Shown here one piece after another: positions 14,607 through 23,070 of a stretch of 64,000 nucleotides of DNA. Both the position numbers and the translations under genes were made by a program. Source of the DNA: a virus. The notes under the pieces were generated by a model that had not been told where the DNA came from, did no database searches, and saw only the letters and a program-made list of their open reading frames with translations. The first letter of the stretch is position 1; the number at the start of each line of letters is the position of its first letter. The stretch covers positions 1 to 64,000 of IMG/VR virus record IMGVR_UViG_3300008629_000003; one strand, written 5' to 3'.

Positions 14607-14634
14607 CCCCCGTACGGCGCGGCCGTCGGGGGCC
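14607..14634 (+). repeat. CCGTACGG hairpin
   Basis: CCCCCGTACGG, CGCGG, CCGTCGGGGG, followed by CCTTAACC. It lies between the 307-residue gene and the ribbon-helix-helix gene, whose ribosome site is CGAGGTGAT rather than the usual GGAGGTTCAA. Confidence 0.8.
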
Positions 14635-14661
14635 TTAACCATCCCACCCCCCCGAGGTGAT

Positions 14662-14850
14662 ATGAGTAAAGTCATGCGAGGCCGTTCCAAGGCCGGCAAA
14701 AAACTATTGTCCATCTGGCTTAGTCCAGAAGAGATCGAAACACTGGACGAGTTAGCACTCCAAAATTTGCGAAGTCGTTCCTCTCAAGCCGCTTGGATCA
14801 TTTTGCAAGCACTGTCCGCGGCAGCCACCGCGGCCGATAACAAAACTTGA
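14662..14850 (+). CDS. Ribbon-helix-helix-like DNA-binding protein (62 aa)
   Basis: The start is ATG 14662 behind GAGGTGAT. The sequence KKLLSIWLSPEEIETLDELA then RSRSSQAAWIILQALSA fits the Arc/CopG/MetJ pattern: a beta strand, a first helix, a turn with small residues and a second helix. The N-terminal tail is basic (RGRSKAGKK). Such proteins bind operators as dimers of dimers. Placed at the end of the early block, it could regulate the eight repeated promoters, but that is inference; an inverted repeat follows the gene at 14,859-14,907. Confidence 0.78.
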   Translation: MSKVMRGRSKAGKKLLSIWLSPEEIETLDELALQNLRSRSSQAAWIILQALSAAATAADNKT

Positions 14851-14858
14851 CTTCGGGT

Positions 14859-14907
14859 GAGCTCGGACGGGCGATGGGTTGAACCTCCAGCAAGCCCGGC
14901 CGAGCTC
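14859..14907 (+). promoter_or_regulatory. Inverted repeat enclosing a segment complementary to early ribosome sites
   Basis: GAGCTCGG (14859-14866) and CCGAGCTC (14900-14907) are perfect 8-bp arms. The loop contains TTGAACCTCCAG (about 14,879-14,890), the exact reverse complement of CTGGAGGTTCAA found at many early gene starts. Immediately downstream CTCCC (14907-14911) can pair with GGGAG (14916-14920), covering the ribosome site of the gene at 14,925. This could be an operator, a cis leader structure or an antisense element. Confidence 0.5.
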
Positions 14908-14924
14908 TCCCCTTTGGGAGGACT

Positions 14925-15410
14925 ATGCGAGTGTTGACCATTGAAGGGCGCGTCGTCGTACCCGTAAAAAACGACAACGGATACCGGTTCAGTTTTGTGG
15001 ACATACAACAAGTAGCGCCCGGCCGATTGGCCGATCTAGCCGAGCGGACGACTTCTCCTTTCGAGATTGCGCAAGCGCTAGGCAACGAAGACCTCGCCCC
15101 CGTTATCTTGCAAGACGTGGCCTGGCTCCAACCCCTTCCCGTCGGGACGAAAGTTAGAGTCTGCCAAACTGGTGAGCTTGTCACCTACGTTTACGATCGA
15201 GACTGGTATGCGGCCGACGTGAGCTCATGGGCTGCTGAAAAACGCGCCGAGGGTTTGGCTCCCCTGATCATCCGTATGCCCAAGACAGGGTGGAAAGCGG
15301 TAGCCATTGGGGCGAACATTCCGCCGCCACCGGTGGACTACTCCGTTCTGCTTGATGTGGTGCGAGGCTACGACGGAATGAAATCGGCCCGGGAGGTTAT
15401 GCTGTTGTGA
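14925..15410 (+). CDS. Hypothetical protein (161 aa)
   Basis: ATG 14925 follows GGGAGGACT. It begins MRVLTIEGRVVVPVKNDNGY and is strand-rich at the start, with a central helix (AERTTSPFEIAQALGNED) and a tryptophan-containing strand region. No family is recognised. It is the last rightward gene. Its final 43 bases overlap, tail to tail, the last gene of the leftward late block, with no terminator between them. Confidence 0.8.
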   Translation: MRVLTIEGRVVVPVKNDNGYRFSFVDIQQVAPGRLADLAERTTSPFEIAQALGNEDLAPVILQDVAWLQPLPVGTKVRVCQTGELVTYVYDRDWYAADVSSWAAEKRAEGLAPLIIRMPKTGWKAVAIGANIPPPPVDYSVLLDVVRGYDGMKSAREVMLL

Positions 15411-15634
15411 TATTTGACCGGCTGTGCGGGCATTTCACACGCCAGCGGCTCCCCGGGAGCGCCACACGCCGGGCACTCCAGCGGCCCGTCGTAGACGTTC
15501 GGGCAATCCATGCACGCGCGACGCGGGATCGGCTGCTTGCGCCTTTCCTCAAGAACCGCGCGCATTTTGGCGGCATTATCCCCGCCAAGCTCGGTCAACA
15601 CAAGCATAGCCATAGCCGAAACTAATTGATTCAC
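15368..15634 (-). CDS. Small zinc-ribbon protein (88 aa)
   Basis: I chose GTG 15634, which has a GGGGG stretch four bases upstream and begins MNQLVSAMAMLVLTELGGDN; longer readings fall inside the tail-tip gene. The C-terminal half holds RRACMDCPNVYDGPLECPAC and a further Cys (PLACEMP), a two-CxxC zinc ribbon. It is the last gene of the late block, nine bases after the tail-tip stop. Function unknown; it could assist tail-fibre assembly, as genes in this position often do. Confidence 0.68.
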   Translation of the reverse strand: MNQLVSAMAMLVLTELGGDNAAKMRAVLEERRKQPIPRRACMDCPNVYDGPLECPACGAPGEPLACEMPAQPVKYHNSITSRADFIPS

Positions 15635-15642
15635 GGTGCCCC

Positions 15643-17514
15643 CTAGAAATCTGCGTCGTGGTGCGGTGCGGCCATCGCCGCGGTGAACGAGTGATGGCAC
15701 ACCTTAGACGTCGAGGTGTTGAAGGGGAAAACAAGGTGATATCCGCCCGGCTTGGCCTGACAGATTCCGATTTGCTCTTCAAGCTGAGCCATCGTGCCGG
15801 TGTAGGCGGCGACGAATTCAGTACCTACAGCAACGACCGGAGATTGCGACACGTCGAGGCGCGTTGTGACGATTTGGCCGCCAACGCTGATCACCTGCAA
15901 GTCTCCATCAGGCGAGACCACCGCCGCTAAGTTTTCCTTCCCGGTTGTCGATAGCGTAAAGACGGCCAAGTTTGGGTCAGACGTTGGGCTCGACGGCGCC
16001 GGTTCTAGCTCCGTCTGCCCCTTGGCCACACCTACAGTCCCGCCCGTCGAGGTGTCGAGGAAAATGGTGTAGATGCTGCCGTCTGGAAGCTGACAGAGCT
16101 TCGCGCCATGATACCGAATTCCAGATCCGCCCGCGGGCGTTGCTATGGCATAACCTGCGGTCGTGTTGTGGTTCCATGTGGCGCCGTAGTCGTCGCTGTA
16201 GATGTACCGCACCTCACACGGCACCGTGACCCCGCTCATCGCATGATACCCGCCGACCAACACTAGGCGACCCTTCTTGAGAAGGACGAAGTCGTGGACG
16301 GCATCAATTCGGGCGGTGCCAGCCGGATCCCACACGGTCGAAATGAACACCCAGCTCGCGCCGTTGTTCGTGCTCCCGTACAGTTTGATCGCTTGGCCGT
16401 CGGTGCTTGGCGACGTGCGGAAGGCCGCTAAATGTGTGTGGGTAGACGCATTGGCGGGCAGCCGCACAACAGCGCACGAAGGGTATGTAGTGTCCCCCGA
16501 GTCAATCGTCACCGGAGACCCCCACTGGCCCGTCGGGGGGATGGCGTCGTACACGGCCGCCCGTAGCTCCCCGTTTGTTTCGTCTCCGTAGACACACACG
16601 ACCTTTTTGGCAGTCGGGGCCACGTCCGCACAAAGAGAATTGATCGAGCCAGCCACGGTCATCTCTCGCGACGGCACCAAATTCATGAGCGGAGCGTTTA
16701 GAGCTCTCCGACGGAGCCGGCTTGCCTGGCGTAAGTCAATGACATCCACCTTTGGACTTGTCGCGTCGTTGCGGCGAACATCGGCCAACAGCATGTACCC
16801 GGTTGCGGGGTTGCGGGTCCGCGTCACGACGGTGATTTCTGCGTACGCTCGCGCGTGGATGTCGGGGTCGGCTGGCGGTGTGCTCAAGAAGTCACCCGCG
16901 GCGGTGAACTTCACGCCGCTTTCGGCCGCAGGTGGAACCGACGTTAACGTCAACGAGGTGTCGGAGGCGACGCTGGTTACCTCATAGGTGCCGGCGTTGC
17001 CCGCGCTTGTGTCGGCCGCATCGACCCGGATCTTGGTACCGCGATTAAATCCGTCGGTAGTCTTGCCCGCATAGCGGGTAAATTTGCTTTGTGCGCTTCC
17101 AACGACCACCGCCGAAACTCCGTCGAATGTCAGCGTCCCGGGTTCGTAATCCGTAACCACCCGCCGCATGACAACGGTTCGCCAGGTGTTGTCGTTCGCC
17201 AGCGCGATGTCCTGAAAAAGAACCTCGTTCGCGGTTAAAACAAAGGGGTTTCCGTGTTGATCGACGGCATACGCAACACCATCATCGGCCCCGCCCTTAA
17301 CCCCGATACTTCCGTCGTCGTTGTCGTCGTGCACCTTCCACGCATCGCCGCGCGCATTGCCGGAAATCCGGGTGTAAACGATGCCCGGGAAGCCTTCAAA
17401 AAGCTGCCGCACGATATACCGGACCTGTTCTTGTCGATCCTCTTGGAGCCACTGTAGTTCGTCGACGCCCAACTGAAGGTCGAGCAGGTATTTCAAGCCG
17501 GTGGATGTGATCAT
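15643..17514 (-). CDS. Tail-tip protein with sialidase-like beta-propeller
   Basis: ATG 17514 has GGGAAACA upstream. The protein has 623 residues. The N-terminal part (about 1-230) is baseplate-attachment-like and strand-rich. From about residue 330 there are Asp-box-type repeats: YGSTNNGASW (about 380) and YSDDYGATW (about 440), matching the S-x-D-x-G-x-T-W signature of BNR/sialidase-type propellers. It probably forms the distal receptor-binding or glycan-cleaving fibre. Catalytic residues of a true sialidase were not identified, so an enzymatic role is uncertain. It is last of the large tail genes. Confidence 0.8.
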   Translation of the reverse strand: MITSTGLKYLLDLQLGVDELQWLQEDRQEQVRYIVRQLFEGFPGIVYTRISGNARGDAWKVHDDNDDGSIGVKGGADDGVAYAVDQHGNPFVLTANEVLFQDIALANDNTWRTVVMRRVVTDYEPGTLTFDGVSAVVVGSAQSKFTRYAGKTTDGFNRGTKIRVDAADTSAGNAGTYEVTSVASDTSLTLTSVPPAAESGVKFTAAGDFLSTPPADPDIHARAYAEITVVTRTRNPATGYMLLADVRRNDATSPKVDVIDLRQASRLRRRALNAPLMNLVPSREMTVAGSINSLCADVAPTAKKVVCVYGDETNGELRAAVYDAIPPTGQWGSPVTIDSGDTTYPSCAVVRLPANASTHTHLAAFRTSPSTDGQAIKLYGSTNNGASWVFISTVWDPAGTARIDAVHDFVLLKKGRLVLVGGYHAMSGVTVPCEVRYIYSDDYGATWNHNTTAGYAIATPAGGSGIRYHGAKLCQLPDGSIYTIFLDTSTGGTVGVAKGQTELEPAPSSPTSDPNLAVFTLSTTGKENLAAVVSPDGDLQVISVGGQIVTTRLDVSQSPVVAVGTEFVAAYTGTMAQLEEQIGICQAKPGGYHLVFPFNTSTSKVCHHSFTAAMAAPHHDADF

Positions 17515-17521
17515 TGTTTCC

Positions 17522-19525
17522 CTACGATTTAGCTAGAACCTTGCGCAAAACATCGGTCGCGACCCAACTGTTGACGGTCAATTGGACATCGATCTGAGTA
17601 GCAGAGACAACCCCCACCACCGTCGTCTCTTCTAGCACAGTGTTGGCCGCGTTACGCACCTCTACCGTGTCACCGGTACCAAACCCCTTCGTCGTCGCTA
17701 CGGTCAAGCGCGTGGACGTTGGGATCGGGTTTGTATCGGGTCCAGTCATTGCTGACGCCAGCGCGATCTCGTACTGCATGTCCACAGTCGAGATCGGGAG
17801 CAAGTTTTTCGCCGCCCAATACGCGATCTGTTCAGGTGTCAAAAGGGGCGCGGTGTTCGGAAACTCCAGGCAAAGGTCCAGAAGTGTCTGAGCGCTGTCT
17901 AGGTACACCGGGCTGACTTGTGGCCAAGTCTTCTCAAGGTTCCATCCGGCCAATGTTGCGACCTGTTGGTACGCTGGCAACTCCGAACAGCAAATCCGTT
18001 GGAGCTCTATCTCTGCGCCTCGTTTGGTTCCGCGCATTTCGGCGACGGCATATTGGTGGCGCATCCATAGGTCTTTTTCGTCGTTGAGACTGCACCCGCC
18101 GTCGATGAAGTTGGCCTCTACCCACGCCTGTAAAAATAACGGTCGGCGGCTGTTGTCCGACATCCGGTACCCTGCCGACGCGTGGCTTACGTATAGGGTG
18201 GTCGTGGTGTCCTGTGCCGCACCAATCCGCACCAAATCGGTACCCAAAGCGCCGGTGAAAACGCTGTATAGAACGCGATCGACAATGTACCCGTCGACAA
18301 CGAGGTACACAACCGACCGCCCGAACACGAGGACTTCGACCGTGTGTTCTGCTCCAACATCGACCCTCCACCCTTGGCCCACCTCCCCAAAGGTCGCCGC
18401 CGAGTCCGCATTCTTTGATAGTCGCCATTCGTATTGGCTGCCGGCCACGACTTCACGCAGGTACGCGTAGACCCCGCGGTGGCCGTTGTGGAGCTCTAGC
18501 ATTGGCCCGACTCGCTTCTCGGCGTCGGCCGTGAAGCTTTCCACCAAAAAAGTCGCACGCGCAACATACTGGACACGATTTGGCTTTGGCGTCGCCGGCG
18601 TCGTCGCCTGCATGTAATGAGGCGACGCACCGCCCGAGGGTGACATCTTGATCCGTTGACGCGTGACCGCTATGGTACCGCCAACCTGTGTCCATGCCGG
18701 CACCTCAGCCGAGGGCAAGCGATCGCCTAGAGCGTGCAACGCAAACACGTCTACCGTTGCCGCGGTGATAGCCGAGGGCACCTCTTCAAAGTCACTTTGT
18801 ACGCTCTCGAATACTCCGAGGGTGGCACGCGCCCCCGCTTCCGCAATTTCGGTCCATTGATCTCGGAGAGCTTTTGGCACCGTATTTTTGAGGCGTTCAA
18901 TTTGCCACGGTCTCGGGATCGGGCGGTTTAGGCCCGCCTCAACATCAAAGAGGCGCACCTTGCCCGCGCTGGCCCGCAAAATCCCAAGGCCGTACACGGG
19001 CTTGGACACCGACGGCGCAACCCCGAGGCCGTAAGGGATCGCGGCTTTCCATTCGTCATCAACGAACAACACCCAGCGCCTTGCGCGATCTTTCCTCAAC
19101 TTGTACCGGTGGCGCTGGTTCCACGACCAGCCGGTGGCGACTTCTGAAATCACCGTCCCCGCGGTGGGGTCAATGAATTGCAGCGTCGCCCCTACGGACA
19201 CACCGATTTCTCTCATCCCGTCAGAAATCGCCAAGACAATAGCCGACGCACCCGTTGAATAGGTCGGCTGGCTTACCCCCTGGAGGCTTACCTGAATCTC
19301 TGCCGCGTCTTGAGTCCTGACTACTCCGTTGGAGTCCACCTCGTGCAGCTTGTGAACAAACGCCGCAAGTGTAGCGCCCGAGGACTCGACAACGACCTCC
19401 GTGTCGTCATTGGCCAACAACGGCGCAACGCCCCCCGTATATGTCCACGGGTCTGGGGACGCCGCGGCGTTTGGAAGGTACCCCTTGGTCGGGCTGTAGT
19501 ATACGGTTCGGCGGTTGCTCGGCAC
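17522..19525 (-). CDS. Baseplate/tail protein with lectin-like domains (667 aa)
   Basis: The start is GTG 19525, two bases upstream of... the stop of baseplate J at 19,526, so the genes abut. The first ~390 residues contain two segments with concanavalin/laminin-G-like alternation (RYKLRKDRARRWVLFVDD; HTVEVLVFGRSVVYLVVD), a layout used for ligand display. The C-terminal 200 residues resemble tail protein I-type baseplate parts (AYQQVATLAGWNLEKTWP). Position after J, where gpI-like proteins usually lie, supports a wedge-to-fibre connector. The domain calls are by pattern only. Confidence 0.75.
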   Translation of the reverse strand: MPSNRRTVYYSPTKGYLPNAAASPDPWTYTGGVAPLLANDDTEVVVESSGATLAAFVHKLHEVDSNGVVRTQDAAEIQVSLQGVSQPTYSTGASAIVLAISDGMREIGVSVGATLQFIDPTAGTVISEVATGWSWNQRHRYKLRKDRARRWVLFVDDEWKAAIPYGLGVAPSVSKPVYGLGILRASAGKVRLFDVEAGLNRPIPRPWQIERLKNTVPKALRDQWTEIAEAGARATLGVFESVQSDFEEVPSAITAATVDVFALHALGDRLPSAEVPAWTQVGGTIAVTRQRIKMSPSGGASPHYMQATTPATPKPNRVQYVARATFLVESFTADAEKRVGPMLELHNGHRGVYAYLREVVAGSQYEWRLSKNADSAATFGEVGQGWRVDVGAEHTVEVLVFGRSVVYLVVDGYIVDRVLYSVFTGALGTDLVRIGAAQDTTTTLYVSHASAGYRMSDNSRRPLFLQAWVEANFIDGGCSLNDEKDLWMRHQYAVAEMRGTKRGAEIELQRICCSELPAYQQVATLAGWNLEKTWPQVSPVYLDSAQTLLDLCLEFPNTAPLLTPEQIAYWAAKNLLPISTVDMQYEIALASAMTGPDTNPIPTSTRLTVATTKGFGTGDTVEVRNAANTVLEETTVVGVVSATQIDVQLTVNSWVATDVLRKVLAKS

Positions 19526-20908
19526 TTAGAAGCTCTGGGAGAGGGATGCGTTGACTGTCGTTGCCGTGGCGGTGTCCAGCAAAGACAACCGGACAAGGTG
19601 TGGGAGGCTATCGGCGGCCACGACGACGTTAGCCGCGGGAAGAAATGCCGCGGTGTCTACAGACGAAACCCCCGGCGTATCGACCAGCAAAGACAACAGC
19701 TTGGCCTCGTCAACGTCGGCACCAAAGTCCCATTTTCGGTAATCCAGATAATCGGCCAACCTACCCGACGCCGACTTCCAGACAGCCTCCAGGGTGGTGT
19801 CTGTGTCGATCGTGATTTGGGCCTCGACTTCCACCGCCGTCAAAGTGATGTTTTGGAGGCTGACAGTCATGTGAGACCGTGAGCGTTGGCCGATGTAGAG
19901 CTCCAGCGCATCTAAGGCCGCGGTGGTAAAGACGTTACCCGACCGATGGAGTACCTTGGCCTCCATTTGCCCAGAAACCGTCGACGCTACTTGCACAACG
20001 CGTAGCACGTCGATGTTCCCGAGCTTGGCTATTGACTCCAACCAACTACGCGTCTCTTGAGACAGACCGGAAGGGCCGTGCACCGCGCGGTACTTCAGAT
20101 CAAAGTCGGTTTCTGTATCGGCGCCGCCTGTTGCCCGCTCGGGGTTTGAAACCGACAACAGGCCAGCGACCGACGGCGCCAAGTCTTCCGCGCTTAGCGC
20201 GTCCACATTTCCCGACGCCCCCGCCACCACCGCCTCAGCCCAGACCTTGTCGGCTAGAGATAGGGACGAGCTTTCGCCATCCAGCACGGCGTTCGCGTCG
20301 CCCGTCGTAACACTTGCCAACGTCTCGAAATTTACCCCGGCCGATGTGCTCAGCGTGGAGCCTATCGGGATCGTTTTTCGCAGAAGTATGTCCACATCAT
20401 CCGTCGACGGCGCATAGGTTCCCGACAAGGTGGCCACCTCGATCTCATCCCCCCCACCTGGCCCGGTGCCAGAGGTCACCGCAATGATGGTCGCCGTCTC
20501 GGTAACCGTTCCCGCCCCGTTGCGAATTCTGATCGAATTCGTTGCCGTAAAGCCCGCGCTATCGTCTACCTCAATCTTGTCGGTGCCCGCGCTGGTTATC
20601 GCTTGTACGTTTGCGCTGGTTGGCGTAAAAATGACCAACATCTTGGCGCGCTGAGCTCCAAACCGCTCCGCGCCGCGCTCGGCGGCGACCTCTGTTGCAA
20701 CGTCATCGCTGGCAGACAACAGCGTAAACCGGCGCAGCAATGCAGTATATAAGAGGTGTGAGTTGTAGGCCAAACCCGCCGTCGCGCCTGCCCATGCCCG
20801 CGCGACCGAGTTGCGGCCAAACCAAGTCACTTGGTCGGTGTATCGCCGAAACCTCTTGATCCACTCTTCCGTGTATTGCTCGGGCTTTCTAAGCTCTGGG
20901 ATTGACAC
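19526..20908 (-). CDS. Baseplate J-like protein
   Basis: The start is GTG 20908, overlapping the previous TAG by one base. The 460 residues follow the baseplate_J plan: helical N-terminus (SHLLYTALLRRFTLLSAS), a strand-rich central part with SIRIRNGAGTVTETATI, the segment GNVDALSAEDLAPSVAGLLS and the ATGGADTETDFDLKYRAVH motif typical of this family, then a C-terminal alpha/beta part with TPGVSSVDTAAF. It builds the baseplate wedge with the gp25-like protein upstream. Confidence 0.92.
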   Translation of the reverse strand: MSIPELRKPEQYTEEWIKRFRRYTDQVTWFGRNSVARAWAGATAGLAYNSHLLYTALLRRFTLLSASDDVATEVAAERGAERFGAQRAKMLVIFTPTSANVQAITSAGTDKIEVDDSAGFTATNSIRIRNGAGTVTETATIIAVTSGTGPGGGDEIEVATLSGTYAPSTDDVDILLRKTIPIGSTLSTSAGVNFETLASVTTGDANAVLDGESSSLSLADKVWAEAVVAGASGNVDALSAEDLAPSVAGLLSVSNPERATGGADTETDFDLKYRAVHGPSGLSQETRSWLESIAKLGNIDVLRVVQVASTVSGQMEAKVLHRSGNVFTTAALDALELYIGQRSRSHMTVSLQNITLTAVEVEAQITIDTDTTLEAVWKSASGRLADYLDYRKWDFGADVDEAKLLSLLVDTPGVSSVDTAAFLPAANVVVAADSLPHLVRLSLLDTATATTVNASLSQSF

Positions 20909-22656
20909 TAGGCGCCCCCGCTGCGGATTGTCCCGCCGTTGATCGTAGATGCTGAAACGGACACGTCGAACGCCCCGTCAACAACCTGGACACCAATCTT
21001 TTGGATGTTCGTAAGACGCGGATCAGTAGACAACACGCCGGTCAGACGATCGGCAATATATGCCTCCCGCACTTCTGGCGGGATCTCGCTTATTCCATCC
21101 ATGACGTACTCCGAAAACTCGGCAATGATGACCTCCACGCCTTGCAGTATACAGTCGCCGCCGCTCACCACGTCGATGTCCCCCGACGCGGTTTGAGTCA
21201 TGTCTATACGCATGTCGACCCCCCACGCACTCTTCCCAACGTGCGAACCAAACGTCGGCAACCCTTCGACGGGTGAAGGACGTGGTCGCAGGCTCGGTAT
21301 TTTCAGCACACGGCCCGCGCGGAGCGCCTCTTGTGGCGTTAGGCGATTTCCCTCCAAGATCGTCGCCCATGCCACCCCAAAGATTCCCTCAATCGACTGC
21401 GCCGTGTCGGTGTCGAGCACGGTGTGATCGACTGAGCCAGTGTACGGCCCCACCCCCTGCCCACCGCTCGATAAATACGCCTGGAAATCGCGGTCGGACA
21501 TGCCAAAAAACATCCCGCCCACCGCTTGCTGAGCCGCCTCGGCTTCGATCTCCGCAAACATTGCCACCGTGTCGGCCACCTTGAGGGCCGCAAGCCCCCC
21601 CGCCTGTGAGCTCCAATCAACGCGCCCCCGGTCGATTGCTATTTCTTCGACATGGACCGCCGCGATCACTTCCCGGGCCGTGTTGGAGAGGCTCTCGGCC
21701 GTCGTCAGGAAATCCGCAGCGCTTGACGCGACCCCAATGTCGGCACCCTGCGCCCCGGCGCCTGTAGGTAGCGTTGCGGTTGCGCTGGCGGCGTCCGTGG
21801 TGTTGGATGTCGTTGGACCGCTGTTCGCTGTTTTGCCCACGGCTTGGTTAGTGCGTTTTGCAGCGCCACCGGCCATCACATTCGCCGCGCTGTTCTTCTG
21901 TGCTTGAAACGCCGCCACGCTGCCCTCGGCTTGGCTGGCCAAGATTCCTACCGGTTGACCAACTAGCGCGTCGGCCAAGGTTTCCAGGGTCAGCGACGAA
22001 ATCAGAGAGTTGGCGTTGCTCCAGGCGTTAAGCCCTGCCATCAAGCCCGATAATAGAGCTTGCATAAGGCCACCGGTAACGAGCGGTCCAACTTCGCGAG
22101 CTGTAATCGAGTACCACACGGCCCCAGACGCCGACGATCGGCGCGCGGATCGCTCGTACCGCACGTCGGCGATCAGCGCCTCAAATTTGTTGTTATTCCA
22201 AAAATCGTAGAAGTTAAGGAAAAACGTGGATTTTTCGGGGTCGAAGTCTGTAAGCTTCAAAGCCAACAACGGCGTGCCGGTCAGCCAATTGATGCACGCG
22301 TCCACATCTTCGCGGCTGATAGCTTCCGATAGTCTAACGATTTCGTCGTCAAACCGCTGGAAGCGCATACTCCCATCCCCAAAAAACAAGCCAAGGCCGC
22401 GCGGCGCTACTCCGAATGTTCCCTGAAACGAATACGCGACAAGAGCCCGGCCACCACGGGTCAGAAGGGTGCCACCCGTCGTCCGATCGACCGCTGAACG
22501 ACTCCCCCCAGATATCGCAATGGTATTCGGAACGACGACCAACGGGTGCACCGCCAAGCTTTTAACTACGACGTCCCCGTTGGATTGCGTTGTCCGCATT
22601 CCAAGCTCAAACAGAAAGAGGCTTAGCTGGCCCCCGGCGTTATTTGCGGCAGGCAT
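20908..22656 (-). CDS. Baseplate fusion: LysM domain plus gp25/W-like domain (582 aa)
   Basis: ATG 22656 follows three bases after the stop of the proline-rich gene. The N-terminal 190 residues are strand-rich (LAVHPLVVVPNTIAISGG; RALVAYSFQGTFGVAP). A central Ala/Gly/Thr-rich linker leads to a LysM-like segment (about 408-456: DTDTAQSIEGIFGVAWATIL, then NRLTPQEALRAGRVLKIP). The last 110 residues (SGDIDVVSGGDCILQGVEV; EVREAYIADRLTGVLSTD) resemble gp25/Mu gp46-like baseplate W proteins. In Mu- and T4-like phages the LysM protein and gp25 are separate, so here they appear fused. Confidence 0.8.
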   Translation of the reverse strand: MPAANNAGGQLSLFLFELGMRTTQSNGDVVVKSLAVHPLVVVPNTIAISGGSRSAVDRTTGGTLLTRGGRALVAYSFQGTFGVAPRGLGLFFGDGSMRFQRFDDEIVRLSEAISREDVDACINWLTGTPLLALKLTDFDPEKSTFFLNFYDFWNNNKFEALIADVRYERSARRSSASGAVWYSITAREVGPLVTGGLMQALLSGLMAGLNAWSNANSLISSLTLETLADALVGQPVGILASQAEGSVAAFQAQKNSAANVMAGGAAKRTNQAVGKTANSGPTTSNTTDAASATATLPTGAGAQGADIGVASSAADFLTTAESLSNTAREVIAAVHVEEIAIDRGRVDWSSQAGGLAALKVADTVAMFAEIEAEAAQQAVGGMFFGMSDRDFQAYLSSGGQGVGPYTGSVDHTVLDTDTAQSIEGIFGVAWATILEGNRLTPQEALRAGRVLKIPSLRPRPSPVEGLPTFGSHVGKSAWGVDMRIDMTQTASGDIDVVSGGDCILQGVEVIIAEFSEYVMDGISEIPPEVREAYIADRLTGVLSTDPRLTNIQKIGVQVVDGAFDVSVSASTINGGTIRSGGA

Positions 22657-22659
22657 GAG

Positions 22660-23031
22660 TCAGTCCAGAGGGCAAAAGAGATCGACGGAAAACGTGGGGA
22701 GCTCGGGCAAAGCTGGAAGCGGTGGCACCGGCAAGGCCACCGGAAACGACGGAAGTGGGATCGGAGGGATGGCGCAATTTCCCGCCCCGAGCGGACACGA
22801 CAAATCGATGGAAAAAAACGGGAGCTCTGGCAAGGCCGGCAACGGGGGAACGGACACCGCAAGCGGAAACGCGGGAAGCGGGATCGGGGGAATGGCACAA
22901 TTCCCCGCCCCGAGCGGACACGACAAATCGACGGAAAAGGACGGGAGCTCGGGCAAGGCCGGTAACGGGGGCAACGGTAACGACACCGGGAACGCGGGAA
23001 GCGGAATCGGAGGAATGGCACAACGAGTCAT
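22660..23031 (-). CDS. Proline-rich protein made of three 41-residue repeats (123 aa)
   Basis: The gene fills the gap between spike and LysM genes with no overlap, which supports this strand over the Gly/Ser-rich reading opposite. After MTR it consists of three near-identical units of 41 residues: CAIPPIPLPAFP, then PPLPALPELP, then FSVDLSCPLGAGN. Each unit has two cysteines at the same spacing. The PxP/LPxLP texture suggests a polyproline-type rod. No family is recognised with certainty. A role at the tail tip with the spike or in the baseplate is inferred from position. Confidence 0.78.
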   Translation of the reverse strand: MTRCAIPPIPLPAFPVSLPLPPLPALPELPSFSVDLSCPLGAGNCAIPPIPLPAFPLAVSVPPLPALPELPFFSIDLSCPLGAGNCAIPPIPLPSFPVALPVPPLPALPELPTFSVDLFCPLD

Positions 23032-23070
23032 CTACGCGTCCCTTGTTTCCCCCACTATCGCACATTTCGG

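Noticed and set aside
6233-14634. CCGTACGG hairpins as simple terminators
   Set aside because: Most lack a U-run after the stem and no promoter follows, so full termination would leave downstream genes silent. Recorded as leader cassettes instead.
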